From Rhodamnia argentea (lineage: Eukaryota > Streptophyta > Magnoliopsida > Myrtales > Myrtaceae), in assembly GCF_020921035.1 (NCBI RefSeq), contig NC_063159.1, forward strand, positions 9,030,501 through 9,094,500: 64,000 bases of DNA, given 5' to 3'. The translations under genes and the position numbers were made by a program. How positions within the stretch are numbered: the stretch's first letter is position 1; each line of letters opens with the position of its first letter. The notes under the pieces are model-generated. The model saw only the letters and a program-made list of their open reading frames with translations. It ran no database searches and was not told the DNA's origin. Positions 1-13,700 of this stretch are shown one piece after another.

Positions 1-1927
1 TATCTTCATCATCCATGAAAATATTTAAAAATAAATAGTCGTTGATAATGATAATTTTTTTCATTCACTAATTATTTCAAGCAACGTGAATAATTATTTT
101 ACAAAATATATTATGAATTATTTATTCTTCGCGAAATAAGCGGAGTCTAAATTGTAAAAGATCGAGTATTCTACTTGCGAGAGTATTCTCCTGAGTCGCG
201 ATACTCTCCACTCATTTTGCTTGGAACCAAGAGTTGTACTTCGCTCATTCAATACCTTAAGTTTTCTCCAATAAAAAAATTACTTTTAATGAACTGTAAG
301 ACTTTGTAACATAATAATCATTGAAAATTCTGACATTTTTAGTAACTCTTCCTATTAACTTTTCTTTGCTCAATATTAACTCTTCCACCTATATCTCAAA
401 TTAGCACCTATTCTTTTTGAAAATTTCCAAATTGAGCCTCTATTTGTAGAGAAAAGAGAATTAGAGGCCGTGTAAGAAAAGTGAATTTACAAAACAAAAG
501 TTCAAAATTTGCCCACACTTAAGGAATTGGCATCATATGAACTCCTTCATGTGGAATCTATTTGTCACTTCTCTATTTACTTGAATTAAAGATGGTTAAA
601 TAATTAACAATAATTCCTTTTGAGTGGAAATAATAAATAAATTTAGTGCATCAGTAAATTGCAATTCCACGTGTCTTTGATATTTATATCATAGTTTGAC
701 TTTTTCTCCTTTTTACTGGGTCTGCCAATTAGTCTAAAAATTCGAAGTATATATAATTCATCTTCATTACATGCGCGCATGGCAACACTCCTACTCTAGA
801 AATCAATTTCTGGCTAGAAGCTGATTTTCTATTTTCGCTTTTGAGCAGAAGTTGATTTCTTTACTTCTGAAGAGAAGTAAATTTTTCTTTACTTTTGAAG
901 AGTGGCTTCAAAATTATTTATGGGGCAAAAAAATGCTCCAGTATTAAAAAAATGAAGTTGTGTAACCAAATAAATTTCTGTTCTAAAAGTTGCTTTAAAA
1001 AATGAATTTCTGCTCCAATTTTATGTTTTAACAATAGCAGGATTCTTCGAGTTGAATGGAATAAACAGTGAAAATAAGATTTGCGTATGCACTTAAGCGA
1101 GTGTGCAAAGGCTAGTATAATATGATTAAATTTTAATTTTATTTCATTCAAAATAGGGAGATTTGTGTAAAATAAGTTGCACAATTTGTCGAACAATTTA
1201 TGCTAAAATACATATTTAAATTCTAGGCCAATGGAAAAATTTACATTCGTACAATGGCTAAGGTTATAATGTGACAACTATTGCAGTTAAAAATGCTGGA
1301 TTTAGTAACTTTCAGCCCAAAAGAAATAATGTTAAATTTATTACAACTTAAGTAACTTTGTCATATGTAAGGGTCCATAATTATAAGCAGCTTTTCCCTA
1401 GCCAATAACTTTTTCTACGAAAAATGTCGGCATGTACATATTAGTATCTTGGTATATCTTCTATTGATTAGTTACTTTGAATTATTAAAGGTAATTTCCG
1501 ACCAACCTACAGTTAAGACTTTCCACCGTTACTTTTTATACTGAAAAGTAGTTTTAAATATCTCAGTGATACTTCTCAATGGAGAAAACTGCAAAAACCA
1601 TCTTGAGTTTCTCGCACCATATCAAATATCCATCTAACCTCGAATGCAACTTCCTTTGAAGTTGCACGTGCTATGTTCAGTGTTCACTCATTTATCAATT
1701 TTCTTTTTTTTTTTTAACAAACTACCCTTGCCACCAAAAGAATTTCCCCACAAGCCCTAATTGGCCCTCCTCTCTCCGCCATCTCTCTCCTTCCTCACTA
1801 CCTCCCGACTGCCAAGCCAACCACCATTGCGACCGTCATCAACCTCAGATTTGAGGCCGCCGCTAATATGGCCAGATGGAGCTAGGAAGACCGACTCGGA
1901 CCAAATCGGGTCCCTCATGGCCATAAC
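1..1927. other. AT-rich spacer, no gene seen
   Basis: No open frame here has recognisable protein similarity or a convincing exon structure. From about 795 to 1,040 the sequence is rich in repeated words such as agaagttgatttct and aaatttctg on both strands, which looks like a decayed small inverted-repeat transposon, but I could not fix its ends. A pyrimidine-rich stretch at 1,740-1,810 resembles degraded transposon or leader sequence. Confidence 0.5.
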
Positions 1928-2265
1928 CTAAATAACACCGACACCAACTCACAACACATCATTTATAAAAAAAAAAAAAAAAAAAATAAACAATTTCGAC
2001 ACTGTCGTATATTTACCATATATATATAAATATTAGCTATGAATTTTTGCTTCTTCTTAACTTGAGTATATATATTTTCGAAAAATTTACATTTTGACAC
2101 ATAATTTATTAAAAATGCTTAAAATTAACTCCGTGAACGTCGAAATAATGTCTCGAGATGATGAACTCACACGTTGCTAACATGTCTGGAGTGCTGGCCA
2201 TGCGTTGACTGCATGTCGAAACATGTCGAACATGACACAAAGACAAGAATATCGGTGCTTCTTAG
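1928..2265. mobile_element. Small TIR transposon, CTAA-family copy 1
   Basis: The left end reads CTAAATAACACCGACAC and the right end, reverse complemented, reads CTAAGAAGCACCGATATTC, so the ends are imperfect inverted repeats. The flanks are GCCATAAC on the left and GCCATAAA on the right, an 8-bp target duplication with one mismatch. A related copy lies at 24,311-24,732 in the opposite orientation, sharing for example the AT-rich inner block at 2,087-2,140. There is no coding capacity, so it is non-autonomous. The duplication length suggests hAT, but the CTAA termini are not the usual hAT ends. Confidence 0.7.
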
Positions 2266-2766
2266 GCCATAAACCAAGGAGACCTGTGAGGTCTTTTCAG
2301 AGCTTGCATGGCCACCAGGCGTTCATCACAGAGCTCGCAGGGCTCGGGCGAGCCTCGTGAGGCCATACTCCAGGCTGGCGTTAGTCCATGGGCGACCATC
2401 GTTAGTGATCCATCAGTCACTAGATCCTGGAAAATTGTAGAAGCGCCCAGAGTTAGAACAGGTTTTATAACATACTCAATAGTCCTCAAGAATAAAAACA
2501 AGTCATGCCTCCAACACTCGCATTCCTCAAAAAATACTTAATTTTCTTAGTCCGATGAGGTTCGGCTCCCCATCAAATAGCTTAGCGAAAGAAATTTCCG
2601 TAACTATGTTTAACGTATACAAGATAAACCCATACACAGAAATGACGCCCCAGTCGGCAGGTAGCACAGTGATACATCCTAATATTACAACAACACAGGG
2701 ACGGTGGAAAAAATAGAAAACCAATTGCAACCAAAACCAAAAATCTCGACAAACATATGAGGTGAT
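2266..2766 (-). other. SAC9 3' UTR and flanking spacer
   Basis: This lies directly downstream of the SAC9 stop codon on the minus strand. The proximal part should be its 3' UTR. I do not see a clear polyadenylation signal that fixes the end, and no other gene is supported. Confidence 0.4.
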
Positions 2767-4663
2767 TCAAACAGCCGCAAGGCTGCCCCACTTTCCCATT
2801 TCGTATTGATCAGCATAGTGATACAACTTTACTCTATTCAACAACGATAACCCGGCGGCCAATGGGGAAGTCCTAAAGTTGGGGTCTTCCTGTTCAGCAG
2901 GGTCATCAACAAATGCGGTGACATCGCCGAGAAGTCTGAATGTTACTCGGCGTGCTTGGATCTTTCTATGGAAGTCGAAGTACATGGCAGTGCCAGGTTT
3001 CGCCTCGGGCAACTGATATTCTCCTATGGTCACCATTTTGTTGGAGTCCTGGAACAAATTGTTCTCTAGTTAAAACTAAAGTACGGGGAAGTAGATACAT
3101 AGATATTTACATACAAAAAAAAACAAAAAAGAAGAAGCAAGAAACCATCTGAAAAGCTGTCACCAAATCCCAGCACGCATGCGTGCATATGTGAGAGAGA
3201 GAGAGAGAGAGAACACATACCTGAAGAATATTTTGAACCAAACAAGCACATGAACAAAGTGAACACAAATTAAAGACAAGTATGAAAAAAGGAGATACTC
3301 CAAATATAGACGAATCCAAACACTAAAGCACAGAAGACACAGAAGCATGCCACATGAAATGGAGAAGCAAGTGTACATCAAGGGTGTGGAATGGCAATTT
3401 TAAAGGTACCTGGACGGCAGAAACTTGTACATATAGCACAGCTGGAGAGATGTATCTCTCGTCCATTAATGTCAATGCATCCTGGGTATATGCATCTGGA
3501 AGCGGCGAATGGCTGATCCGTGGCTTAATTGCACTAAAAGCGTCTAAACGAAATCCTGCAATCAAAGGTGACAGAGGAGAAAGGTACTGCTCCAAGGTAA
3601 GATCATTGTCCATGAGCCTCTCAGCCTCAATAGGAACCTATAAAAAGTCGTTGTAGGGTAATATGGTCATCAGCAAATTTAATGATTTGAAGTTTGACAT
3701 GAAGCTGAGTAAAAGAAATGCCCGGACATCAGTAGTACCTTAAATCTATTTAACTGAGGAGCTCTGTCTGACCAGTTTCTCAAATTTATCTGGCCAGAGC
3801 CTTGCGATAGCTCTGTCTCTTTTTTTACCATGCTTCCAACGACTAATATTCTTTTGGCATGAATACAAGGATCACTTTCAGTTGAGCCTCCAAAGGAAGC
3901 ACGCCGGTTAAGCTGTGAGAAGGGATTCTCTTCCAGAGATAAAAGATTGAAATCTTTCTCAAGATTAACAGAATAGGAACCAGGACGCTGCAGGCGCAGA
4001 GTAATCCATATAATGCGGCATCGGACAGGATTTCTGAAAGCAAATTTTATATGCCTGGGTACTTCATCCTCCCTAGCCAATTTTTCTTGTCCATAGAATT
4101 CTGAGGAAGATGCTATAAGAGACTGGACATCCCATTTTCCCATGCATGATCTTTCTTCTTTTTGTATCTTGTTACTAGCCCAGATTTGCACCTGTCATTA
4201 CATCAGAAGAGTTCTACCCAAAGTTAGCAATGAACTTTCTATTAATGTACCAACGACGTGACTACACTTGGCGGGGCCAAAATGCCTGAACTCATCAGAC
4301 GGAGATTTATTCTCATAATTACTCAAGGGAGGGAGGAAAGTACCCACTTGCGAGTGGAATCAAACAAGTTATCTCGTCCTCTTCTATCTGAAAGCTCACT
4401 TCAGTTTTACCAATTGCATATCCGTAATATCGTTCCTCGCATGATTCGCATAGCCCACATGCACTTAAATGTATATATAAGCACAAACAGATGTACCAAA
4501 TTCCTGTACTAGACCAGTAACATTTCCACAAGACTTGATTGGGTCTGCTCATGAGATCTATATGGCTTATGGTCATCTCCTACGCTTCCTCTCAAGAAGA
4601 GCACAGGAGTCCAGGAAGAATTGAAATCACCTATCGACTACATTATTTCTCTTCAATTGTTTG

Positions 4664-4711
<48 letters not shown>

Positions 4712-7700
4712 GTGGGGTCATACTTCAACAGTTTGTTTACATAGAATACGAATGTAATTTGATTCAGGGGAAACTATGGATGGCAATCCATCAACAAATT
4801 GATTGACAATTCAGGTAGATAACAATATACACAACACGTGGAATCCAGCAGATTTTGAAGCATGAAATAGATTCCTTTCATCATATAACTTCACTCACAC
4901 TGGGAGCATCCGCCGCAGAATAGCCGCATGGACTAACGAGCATGATCACTCCACTGACATCGGAAACGGTTCCCAAAGCAATGACCAGTTCAACAGAGGT
5001 AGCACTGGTAGGAGCCTTCCAATATGAATGCTGTGATCCAAAAGTGAGTGGAGCAAGCAATGATAATGATGAGGCAGAACCCACTGCTGTTGGGACCTAA
5101 AATTACACACAAGTAAAGAACAATGTTGTAAGAGAACACAGATGCCAAATGAAACAACTTGATGGTGTTGGAGGGCTTTTTGCTCCCAACTTCACCTTAG
5201 AGATGTAAGCCATCGAATGCTTGGTAGTAAAGGCATTTAAAAGCCAACCTATAGAATCTAGAAGCAAAAACTGCTTTCCCAACCTTCTTGCGAACAGCAT
5301 GTACAGAAAAAATAGGAAAATGGCACGCTGATGTCTCCTTTTTTTCCCCCTCTTTTAAGTCCCGAAGTTAACGATTGGACTAATTATGACTCCCATATGC
5401 TGCAATAGCTAAAGCATAATCAAAGCCGCAAGCACTCAAATACAGGCTCTAGGAAACATGACATGTCCTCTCAAATGAAATAAAGCTCCTCAGTTTGAGG
5501 TTATTTTCCCGCTCCATAAGCAGATAGTCATTAAGGTCGAGGATTCCTTGAGTTACATGTTCAGCTCGGAAGTTCAGCAATTGATGCATCCTTTTTCCTC
5601 TAACTAGTGAGAGGAAACTTATCCGGATGCCTTCCAAAGAAGCTTCAGGATACCTCAAACATAAATCCCTGTTACTTCCAAAAGGACTTTTTTTAAAATC
5701 TAAAAACACTTCCACTTGGAATTTGGACAACCGGGGGCCTGAGGATAGTTTATGATAAGAAAATTGGTTTAAGCCAAACTCAAAACTGTCAGCACAGAGA
5801 GAGAGAGAGAGAGAGAGATCCAGGCCTTGAGCCCCTCAAAGTAGCTTCATCTAGTCATGACAAGGAAAACTCTCATAGAACATGTATGGCTATTGCTTCA
5901 GAGAGACAGTCTGGTCAGTTCTGATTAATGACGGCTGCGAGTCTGTTTAGGGGTTATTGTTGAAGGTTTTGTTTGGTCTATAGGAAAGCACACATCTACC
6001 ACATTTCCAGCAATTGGGCAGCTGACAGAAGCTGGCCAGTCATAAATATTGTTCAAAGAAGAGCCACTTTTAGTTCACAAAAATTTTCCTCAAAAGGAAG
6101 GCACCAAAAGCTGAAAATAGTTGTAACAAGGGAAAATATAAGGAAATCTGAAATATGTAAGATGCAAGAAATTACCGAATACAACAAGCTGGCAAAAGGG
6201 AATTCAGCAAGTGATTCCTCTCCTTTAAGTAGTTGTCTTTGAGCTTTAACAGGTTTATTAGGATTAGAATATCTAGTTCTTTCAGATGGATAATCCCCCA
6301 AGGAAGATCCCATGACCTGATACAAGGCTGTATAAGCAGCATCACCAGCACGAGCACTTCTTCTTAAGCTAGTCAAGACCCTGATATAGTCCAACATCAA
6401 TGCATCAAGCACAATACCTTGGCAACACCTTTTGCAGATAACACCATCAATTGCCGTCGATCTGTTTGTTGAGACATCAACTTGACCACCCTGACTCTGA
6501 ACACTACCATAACTTGGGGGATCTCTCGAGATAAAGCTCATAAGAAGAAGAGCTCCTTTACCAGCACAACAAACCTTACAGACCTTCCTTTCACATTGAG
6601 AGCATAATAGACTAAGTTGTGAGGAAGTTGATGAAACTGTTGAAAATGGGGTTGCAGGAACCTCAGTTTCAGCACGCGCCTCACACATATTGCCCAAGCA
6701 TTTTTCCCCTAATCCAGCTATATTCCAGAAATCTATGATGTTATTATCAGTATTCTCAAGACCAATTGCAGCAGTGATTCTGTCTTCAAGTGAAGCTTGC
6801 CCAAGCGATGCAAGCGAATTGGCAATTCTGCATAATCTTGTCATGTAAGATTCGTTGAGCAAAAGATTGGGGTTTATTGAAGCAGGATCAATCCCAACCG
6901 CCAAAAGAGCTCTATCCCTTTCAGCAGCTGAAAGATTTAGTCGAAGGCGTTCTATCTCAAGCTTCAAGGCGTCTGTAAAGTCGAGCTTCTTTCTCTGTTA
7001 AAATGCATGAGTTGGTAACTTACAAACTCAATGAGGTTACAAGAAAGAGCAACTAATCATTTGTTAAGTGGATATTTAAACTACTACGTGAGAATATTTC
7101 TGGCATTACCGATGTAGGGTATCTATCTGTGACAAACCTAAAGATAAATGAGGTGATTGCTAAAGTTAAAAGGATAAGAAGCAAATTGTACTTAAGCCGC
7201 TTTTCAGAAAAATTTGTTGCAATTTTCATATATCAAAAGTTACTAAATTGACTGCAATGAATCTTAAGCTAGTTAAGCATCATGAGAAAGTTGGGTAACC
7301 TGGAAGGATGTTAGAAACATTGTTTTGATAGATGAATAAGAATTGCTTAGGACATAAAGAGATTAAAAATGAAACAAAGAGAAGCAGTTACACTTGATAG
7401 TATCTTGATAATGTGGAAGGACATGTTTGAGGTATGCATCCCTTGGCCCACCAAAATTTTGGATAAGATATTACAAACAATGAAAATGCCAGATTAGTAT
7501 CAAAAGAATGTTTTAGTACCTTGGTATGAAGGAAAGTATCGACGGCATATATGCCAATTGGAGACACAACTAGTGGTCATCCAATGAAATAGCGAAAAGA
7601 GTACAAATCCACGAAAGAAACTGGCAATTTCCAATGAACAATTTGGTTTATTGTTAGAAAGATTGAACTACGGATACCTTCTATGCTTCCCGACTTAAAG

Positions 7701-10700
7701 AGAACTAAAGCTAGAAAAAGAACCAAAGTATAAAAAACAACATCGACATTAAAACATAAAATTTCCAATTTCAGTGTAATTAACTCGTACTTCAAGGGAA
7801 GAAAAGATGAACCTCCCTAAGGTTTATATAATGAAAAGACCAAGAAGGGAACATAAACCATTATATAACATGAGGAGATCCCAACGTACCAGGTCAGCCC
7901 CTGCAAGGTACTTCAGATGACTGATGTAATCCTGGTTACCATTTCCTAATGTTTTCTCAGCTACTGGAAAGATCTTTCCATCGTTTTCAGCACCATGATA
8001 CTCAACAACCGCTTGATCTAAGAAATCAAGCATGTCATCTCCATCACATGTAACATTTTCTGCCAGTGGATGAGGAGGAGGTTCATTAACTGTATTCCCT
8101 CCTGTCAAAAGGTCCACAAAGTGGTTCCCCGAAATACCTCTTTCATCCGATGGCAACACATTGTCATTGGACATACAAGATCCAGAGAAAGGATTAGACT
8201 CAGGATTAGACATAAAAGGATTACTCTCCTTTCGAAACTTTCTGCTGAATTCGATAAGTTTAGCACCACAGCCTTCCCCAATGAAAGCTCCAGACCAAGG
8301 GAGGGAAGCTCCAAGAATTTCAATCTGTGAAACAATTTATGAGAATTTCATATTCACCATAATGCATGGAGGAAAGTAAAGGGAACTCACAAGAAAAGCA
8401 ATTACAGGAGGAAAAGTAATACACAAGTTAAACTTCACACGGTGCCTAACAATGGCAATACAGTGCCCTATGTTGAATTGCTTTTACAAAAATCCTCATC
8501 AAGAAATCGTTTAGTTCTAACTACAAGTATGAATGAAACAAGATGTGGTATTAAGCAACAGGACGTGGAATTTATCAACAGCTTCCACACCTCCTCCGCC
8601 TAATGGGTTAAGATTATGAGTTGGTCTTACTCTCGTGCTTTTAAATTTACAAATATTTTCACACAACCAAAGAGAAATTCATGCAGCATCGTCAACTCGA
8701 AGATCTACCTATGCAGATGCATTCCACCATTTGATAGAAGAACAATTAAAAAGATACAAAAATACAATTAAGTCCTCCATTGGAAATTAAAACTACAATT
8801 ATATACAGTACACAAGCTTAGTTTGATTGTTTAAATAGTTATGTAATAGAAAAGATTTTCCTACCTCACCAAGCGTCACAAGGCTTCGTTCAGAGAGAGC
8901 GGGATAAAAAGTCAGTGCAACTACTCGAGTAAGAAAGTCCAGTTCTCCTTCAACTTCTTCAAAATCATAAAGTAGTGAAAGAGTTAATGCATCTTGAGAA
9001 TGAAGTCGCGCCCCTGCTCCTGTAATAGCCATATCTTCTGCACTAATTGGTCCTGGTAAGGGGATCAAAAGATTTGTCCCTTTTGCACACATAGGAATAG
9101 TAGCACCCTGGGAACAAAAAATCAAGAAATAATCAAACTAGGAATATGATCAATTCCAAGCCTGTGATTAAAAAAAAAAAAGAGTTACTTTTCAAGCCAT
9201 GTTATATGCATTGTTTTAACAAGAACATTAAAGAGGCATATCAATAGGGTTGGTATTGCCCAAAAGCCCGAACGAAACAGAAAATATTAGTTATTTTAAG
9301 TCCAGTTCGGCTTGCAGGAGGTTTACTTTTCTCTAGTACAGTTCAGTTTCACGGTTTGGATCGGATATTTAACAATAAAAAATTGTTTAACCATACTTAA
9401 TTACATAATCCCCTCTGCTCTCGCTTGCACTACATCACAAAATTTTCGAGCTGATGTCCTTTTCTTTTGTTAGCTTTATTAGTGCACATGCATGTCTATT
9501 TTACCATCATGCCTTTTACTTTCCCAATTACATTTTCAAGACAGGGCATAAGCTGGACTAGAGACTAGCGACGTTAGCGGCGGGATTACACAGCTAGTAA
9601 GGAAAAGTTCATTGCTCTCGAAGAGGTGCATGTCTTGCCTGGATAGCTATCTCGCTATTACACCCCTTTTTCCCATTATCATCGTGTTCTTCTCCTAATT
9701 TCTCTCGCTTTGCACACCATGACACTTCTACTCTGGAGAGAGTCCACTTAATCCTACCATGCCCCCCTTAGTTCTCTTCTTGCCACTCAATCCCACTGTG
9801 CCCCCTTATTTCTTCTTCTTCTGCTCTCTCCACCACCACCTCATCTCCATGTTTTTCATTTGTGCAAAGGATCCCAAGCATGAAGAGCATACAAAAGCCA
9901 GCTCTGGTTTCTCTTTCCCCAATTAGTTTTCAGATGTTTTGGTGATTAATTGGACAATCCAACAGAAACAACACAGAAGAAGATGGGAAAAAGGAAAAGA
10001 CAGAGAAAAGGGTACAATCTGTAAACCAAACCGAACCTGCTTGGGTAAAGAACTGCTTCACATAGATGGTCAAAAACCAGATGAAATTGGCATAGACCGC
10101 AGTCAACCACTGAACCATGAGCGACTCTCACCACTGTAACCATTCTATCTTATTTTTAACACTTAAACCAGAGTTTTGGATTTATTGAACCATGGTACTC
10201 CTTGACAGGTTCTTTGGCCAGTCCGGTTATAGAAGAACTCCATAGCACTAGTAAAAACACATTATTATAGTAGGATGATGGAAATAGGCTATAGACAAGT
10301 CTCACAACTAGAAATTCTTGTTTCAAGGTCCAGTTTTCTCATTCAATTTTCCACCCGCATACATCTATACTGGTAGTTAAATATTACTCTCCACTAATGA
10401 CCACCTTTCACTACAGTTGATCAAATTCCAAACAAACCCCACCCCTTATGGAGGAGCTTGACTTTGAGACAACAAGCCTCCGAATTGGAGGAACATTCTT
10501 TTCCATATTTTTCTTTGACACAAGTGTCTAAGCAAAATGAAAAGCACGTGCAATCATAACGCCACAAAGAGAATAACAAGATTTACTATGCTTGTTCTTC
10601 AATCACCGGGATAATAACCCACCGACAAAAAATGATGTGCCAAGAACATCAGTCATCCAATGGACCTTCTTCATGCCTTTAGTCACAAGTAGGTGATCGC

Positions 10701-13700
10701 AAACAGTTATAGGCATGGAAACTAACACTATTAAGGGTTTTAATGAAATAATTTGTGCATAAAAAAAAAAGTACTGAACCCTTTAGCTGGTCAATTTATG
10801 GGGTACATCAAAGCACAGGCTGATACAGCCAGAAGCATGTATGGGGTGCATGAAGGCTACAAGGATCAAATGTTAAAAGACAATGCTATTCTGAAAATGG
10901 GTTCACAGCACCCTGTTTTCCATTCATGAATAGGTTCGCTTACATTATTGAGAAGGAAAAAAGAGGATCTGATGTTAAAAGACAATGCTTTTTCTGATTC
11001 ATAGCCCCCTGTTCTCCATTCATGAATTTGCGGGGCACACTAAAGCACAAGGTGATACAGCCAGAAGCATGTATAGGGTGCATTAAAAAACAATACTCTT
11101 TCTGAAAATGGGTTCATAGCCCCCTGTTTTCAATTGATGAATTTGTTCACTTACATTGTTGAGAAGGAAAAAACTCTTGGTGCAGTTTAATAGTAGAAAT
11201 ATCACTTTCAGACCATTTGGATAAATAAATTAAGTTGCAGAGTGAAAATAAAACACCTTCTGCATTACTGAAAAGAAGTTGACCTCGTATCTTACAGGCA
11301 AAAATTAATAGACTTTGTGCAAAGACTTGAATGCTTGGGCCCAATCTAATCCTTAGTTAGCATGCTAAGCAGAAAATGTATACAAGTCTAGACCTATAAT
11401 AAACTCCGTTTACAATCTCTCGATCACTCTGCTACTTCCGTATGTGCAGCACATTAGTGTTGTTATATCCTCTCAAGTGTTTCCCACCAGATAACCACTT
11501 AGGAATACGAAAAAGTTAATGCTTCATACAAAACATCATAGTTATTACTGTAGTCAAGGACTATGAATAGCATTAAAATCCACTTTCCATACATTTGTGA
11601 CACAATAATAGTTTCTTAATCTGTTCAGCCATCATGGTAACACAAATTCAAGTGGTTAAGCTACAAAGTGATGAAGATGAGACATACCTCCAGGACCAGT
11701 TTGAGATTATCAAGGTCCTGTCCAGTCCTTACATCAACTGTCGACGGATATGTCGAATCATCTGCACCATGTGATATTGTAAGAAGAAGCTGACAGACAT
11801 GGCAAGGCTCAGCAAGATAGACAAGAAGTTCAACTACATCCGTATCCTGCGGGCAAACCTGTGAAAAAAGAAGGGAACTTTCTCAAGTGAGAAAGCATTA
11901 AACAGACACATTTTTACCTTCAACACTTGTTCAACTCTTCCTTGTCCATTACAAGCCATCAAGAATCTTTTAATTGTGAAATTAGAAGCTGAGAAATGAG
12001 AAGTAACTTAATACCCAGATTGCATCCTTCTTCTTGAAACTAAGGAGACTTGCGCCACCATCACAATCTGGGAAAATGTTGGCAACTGGCTTGAGAAAGA
12101 ATCCTGATGGGCGAGAAAGAACCTGCAATCATCATAAATGAATTAGACAGAGATACTAATACACAAATATGCTTTCTATAGAAGCTATTTCTTTCCAACA
12201 GATGGTCAGCTCGACTCAAGTGATGGTTGTTCCATTTACAGTAAAACAATCACTTGATGGTTGTTCTCTTTACAACACAACAATCACTTGATACTTCAAG
12301 ACAGATCATAAAAAATCTGAATGCTGGAATATGAACTTCTATATGTCAAAGTTAACACAACCAACTAATATGAACGTCATCTGGGTACTTTATAAATAAC
12401 TCAAAAAATTCCGAGAGGGAAATATATTAAGATAATTCTACATGGCAAACTAAATTCCAACTATTGCAACGAATTGTCATAGAAATGTGCAACAAAGTCA
12501 CTTAAAATCCAAGCAATGGTGACTTATAAGCAACTGAGGATTGCGGTAGTACAGAAAGGTTCCATCAAAAGGCAAAGCGATTGAGCAAGGACATGGTGAA
12601 GCATAGAAGAAGATGCCTTTCAAAACCAGAAGTTGTACTTTTGCATTACTAGTTTTTAGAATTTATTAAAAGAAAGAGTGAACGTTTAAAATCCTCAATA
12701 AGGATATCAAAAACAGAGCTTCAATACCAAAATTAATAGAACGCTCCAAACAAACTTTTAGACTTTTTCCTTCTTCCCAATCAAGAAAGTGCCATTATGG
12801 CTATGAAAAGATATGCTCATTATTCAACAAAATATCAAAGCACAGGAAGAGTTCCAATCTTGACACTGTTCTTTCCTATTCCTGCTGTTGTGCTTTTTCT
12901 TTGATTGTCTTCTCCATGTACTTAGGTCTACATCCTGTGTTTCACATGTAAACTGCAGCTTAAACAAAGGGGAGTGATATGAAGTATGGTTGGCATACAG
13001 TATGGCCCATTTTCTGAAAGCATCCACTTATGGGAAAAGAGTTCATCAAACAAAGACTAGAGAGCAAGAGACAAAACAGTCCCCAAAGCATATGTATTGA
13101 CAGTTGAAGAAATTTAATGAATGAGATATTTTAGACAGATTAAAAGAAATGATTGTACATATTTTTGGGCGATACACATGTACTGTCAGCTGTGCCTTCA
13201 CAGGACAATGTAGGCATCGGGAATCATCCTGTCATCTTTCATACCTATGTTCTTCATCATCTCTTTGCTAATTACTAGACTCTCTTTTGTAGATCATACA
13301 AAATTCTTGGCACCCAAAATTTGGCATTTCAATTAAGGGAAAAATATCGGGCTAAAGAGATCCAAGAAGTGTAGCTTAAAAGAAGATTTGAAAGTTATAA
13401 AATGAGGAGGAACCAGGCATAAAAAAGAGTGTGTAACAAAAGCGACAATGAGACAGAAATGAAAAGTAATCTGAGCTTTGTTTCAATGAAAGAAGAATGT
13501 TAAACATACATACACTGAGAGGTTTGACTGGAATAGATGGAAGATGCTTAAACAGTCTCATTCCAAGAAACATCTCCAGTTGCTTCTGGCGGGAACTATC
13601 TACAACTGCATTTTGATACCTTCTCTGCAAGGTGATTTTCAGGTTCTGAGAATACTGCTTAAAGGTCCCTGCTTCTTCATTGAATATACTGAGTATCTGG

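Noticed and set aside
918..1196. 92-codon open frame on the minus strand near the window start
   Set aside because: It has AT-driven composition and no domain, and sits in repeat-like sequence.
4539..4806. Frames encoding poly-Leu and poly-Tyr
   Set aside because: They are translations of a (TTA)n microsatellite inside a SAC9 intron.
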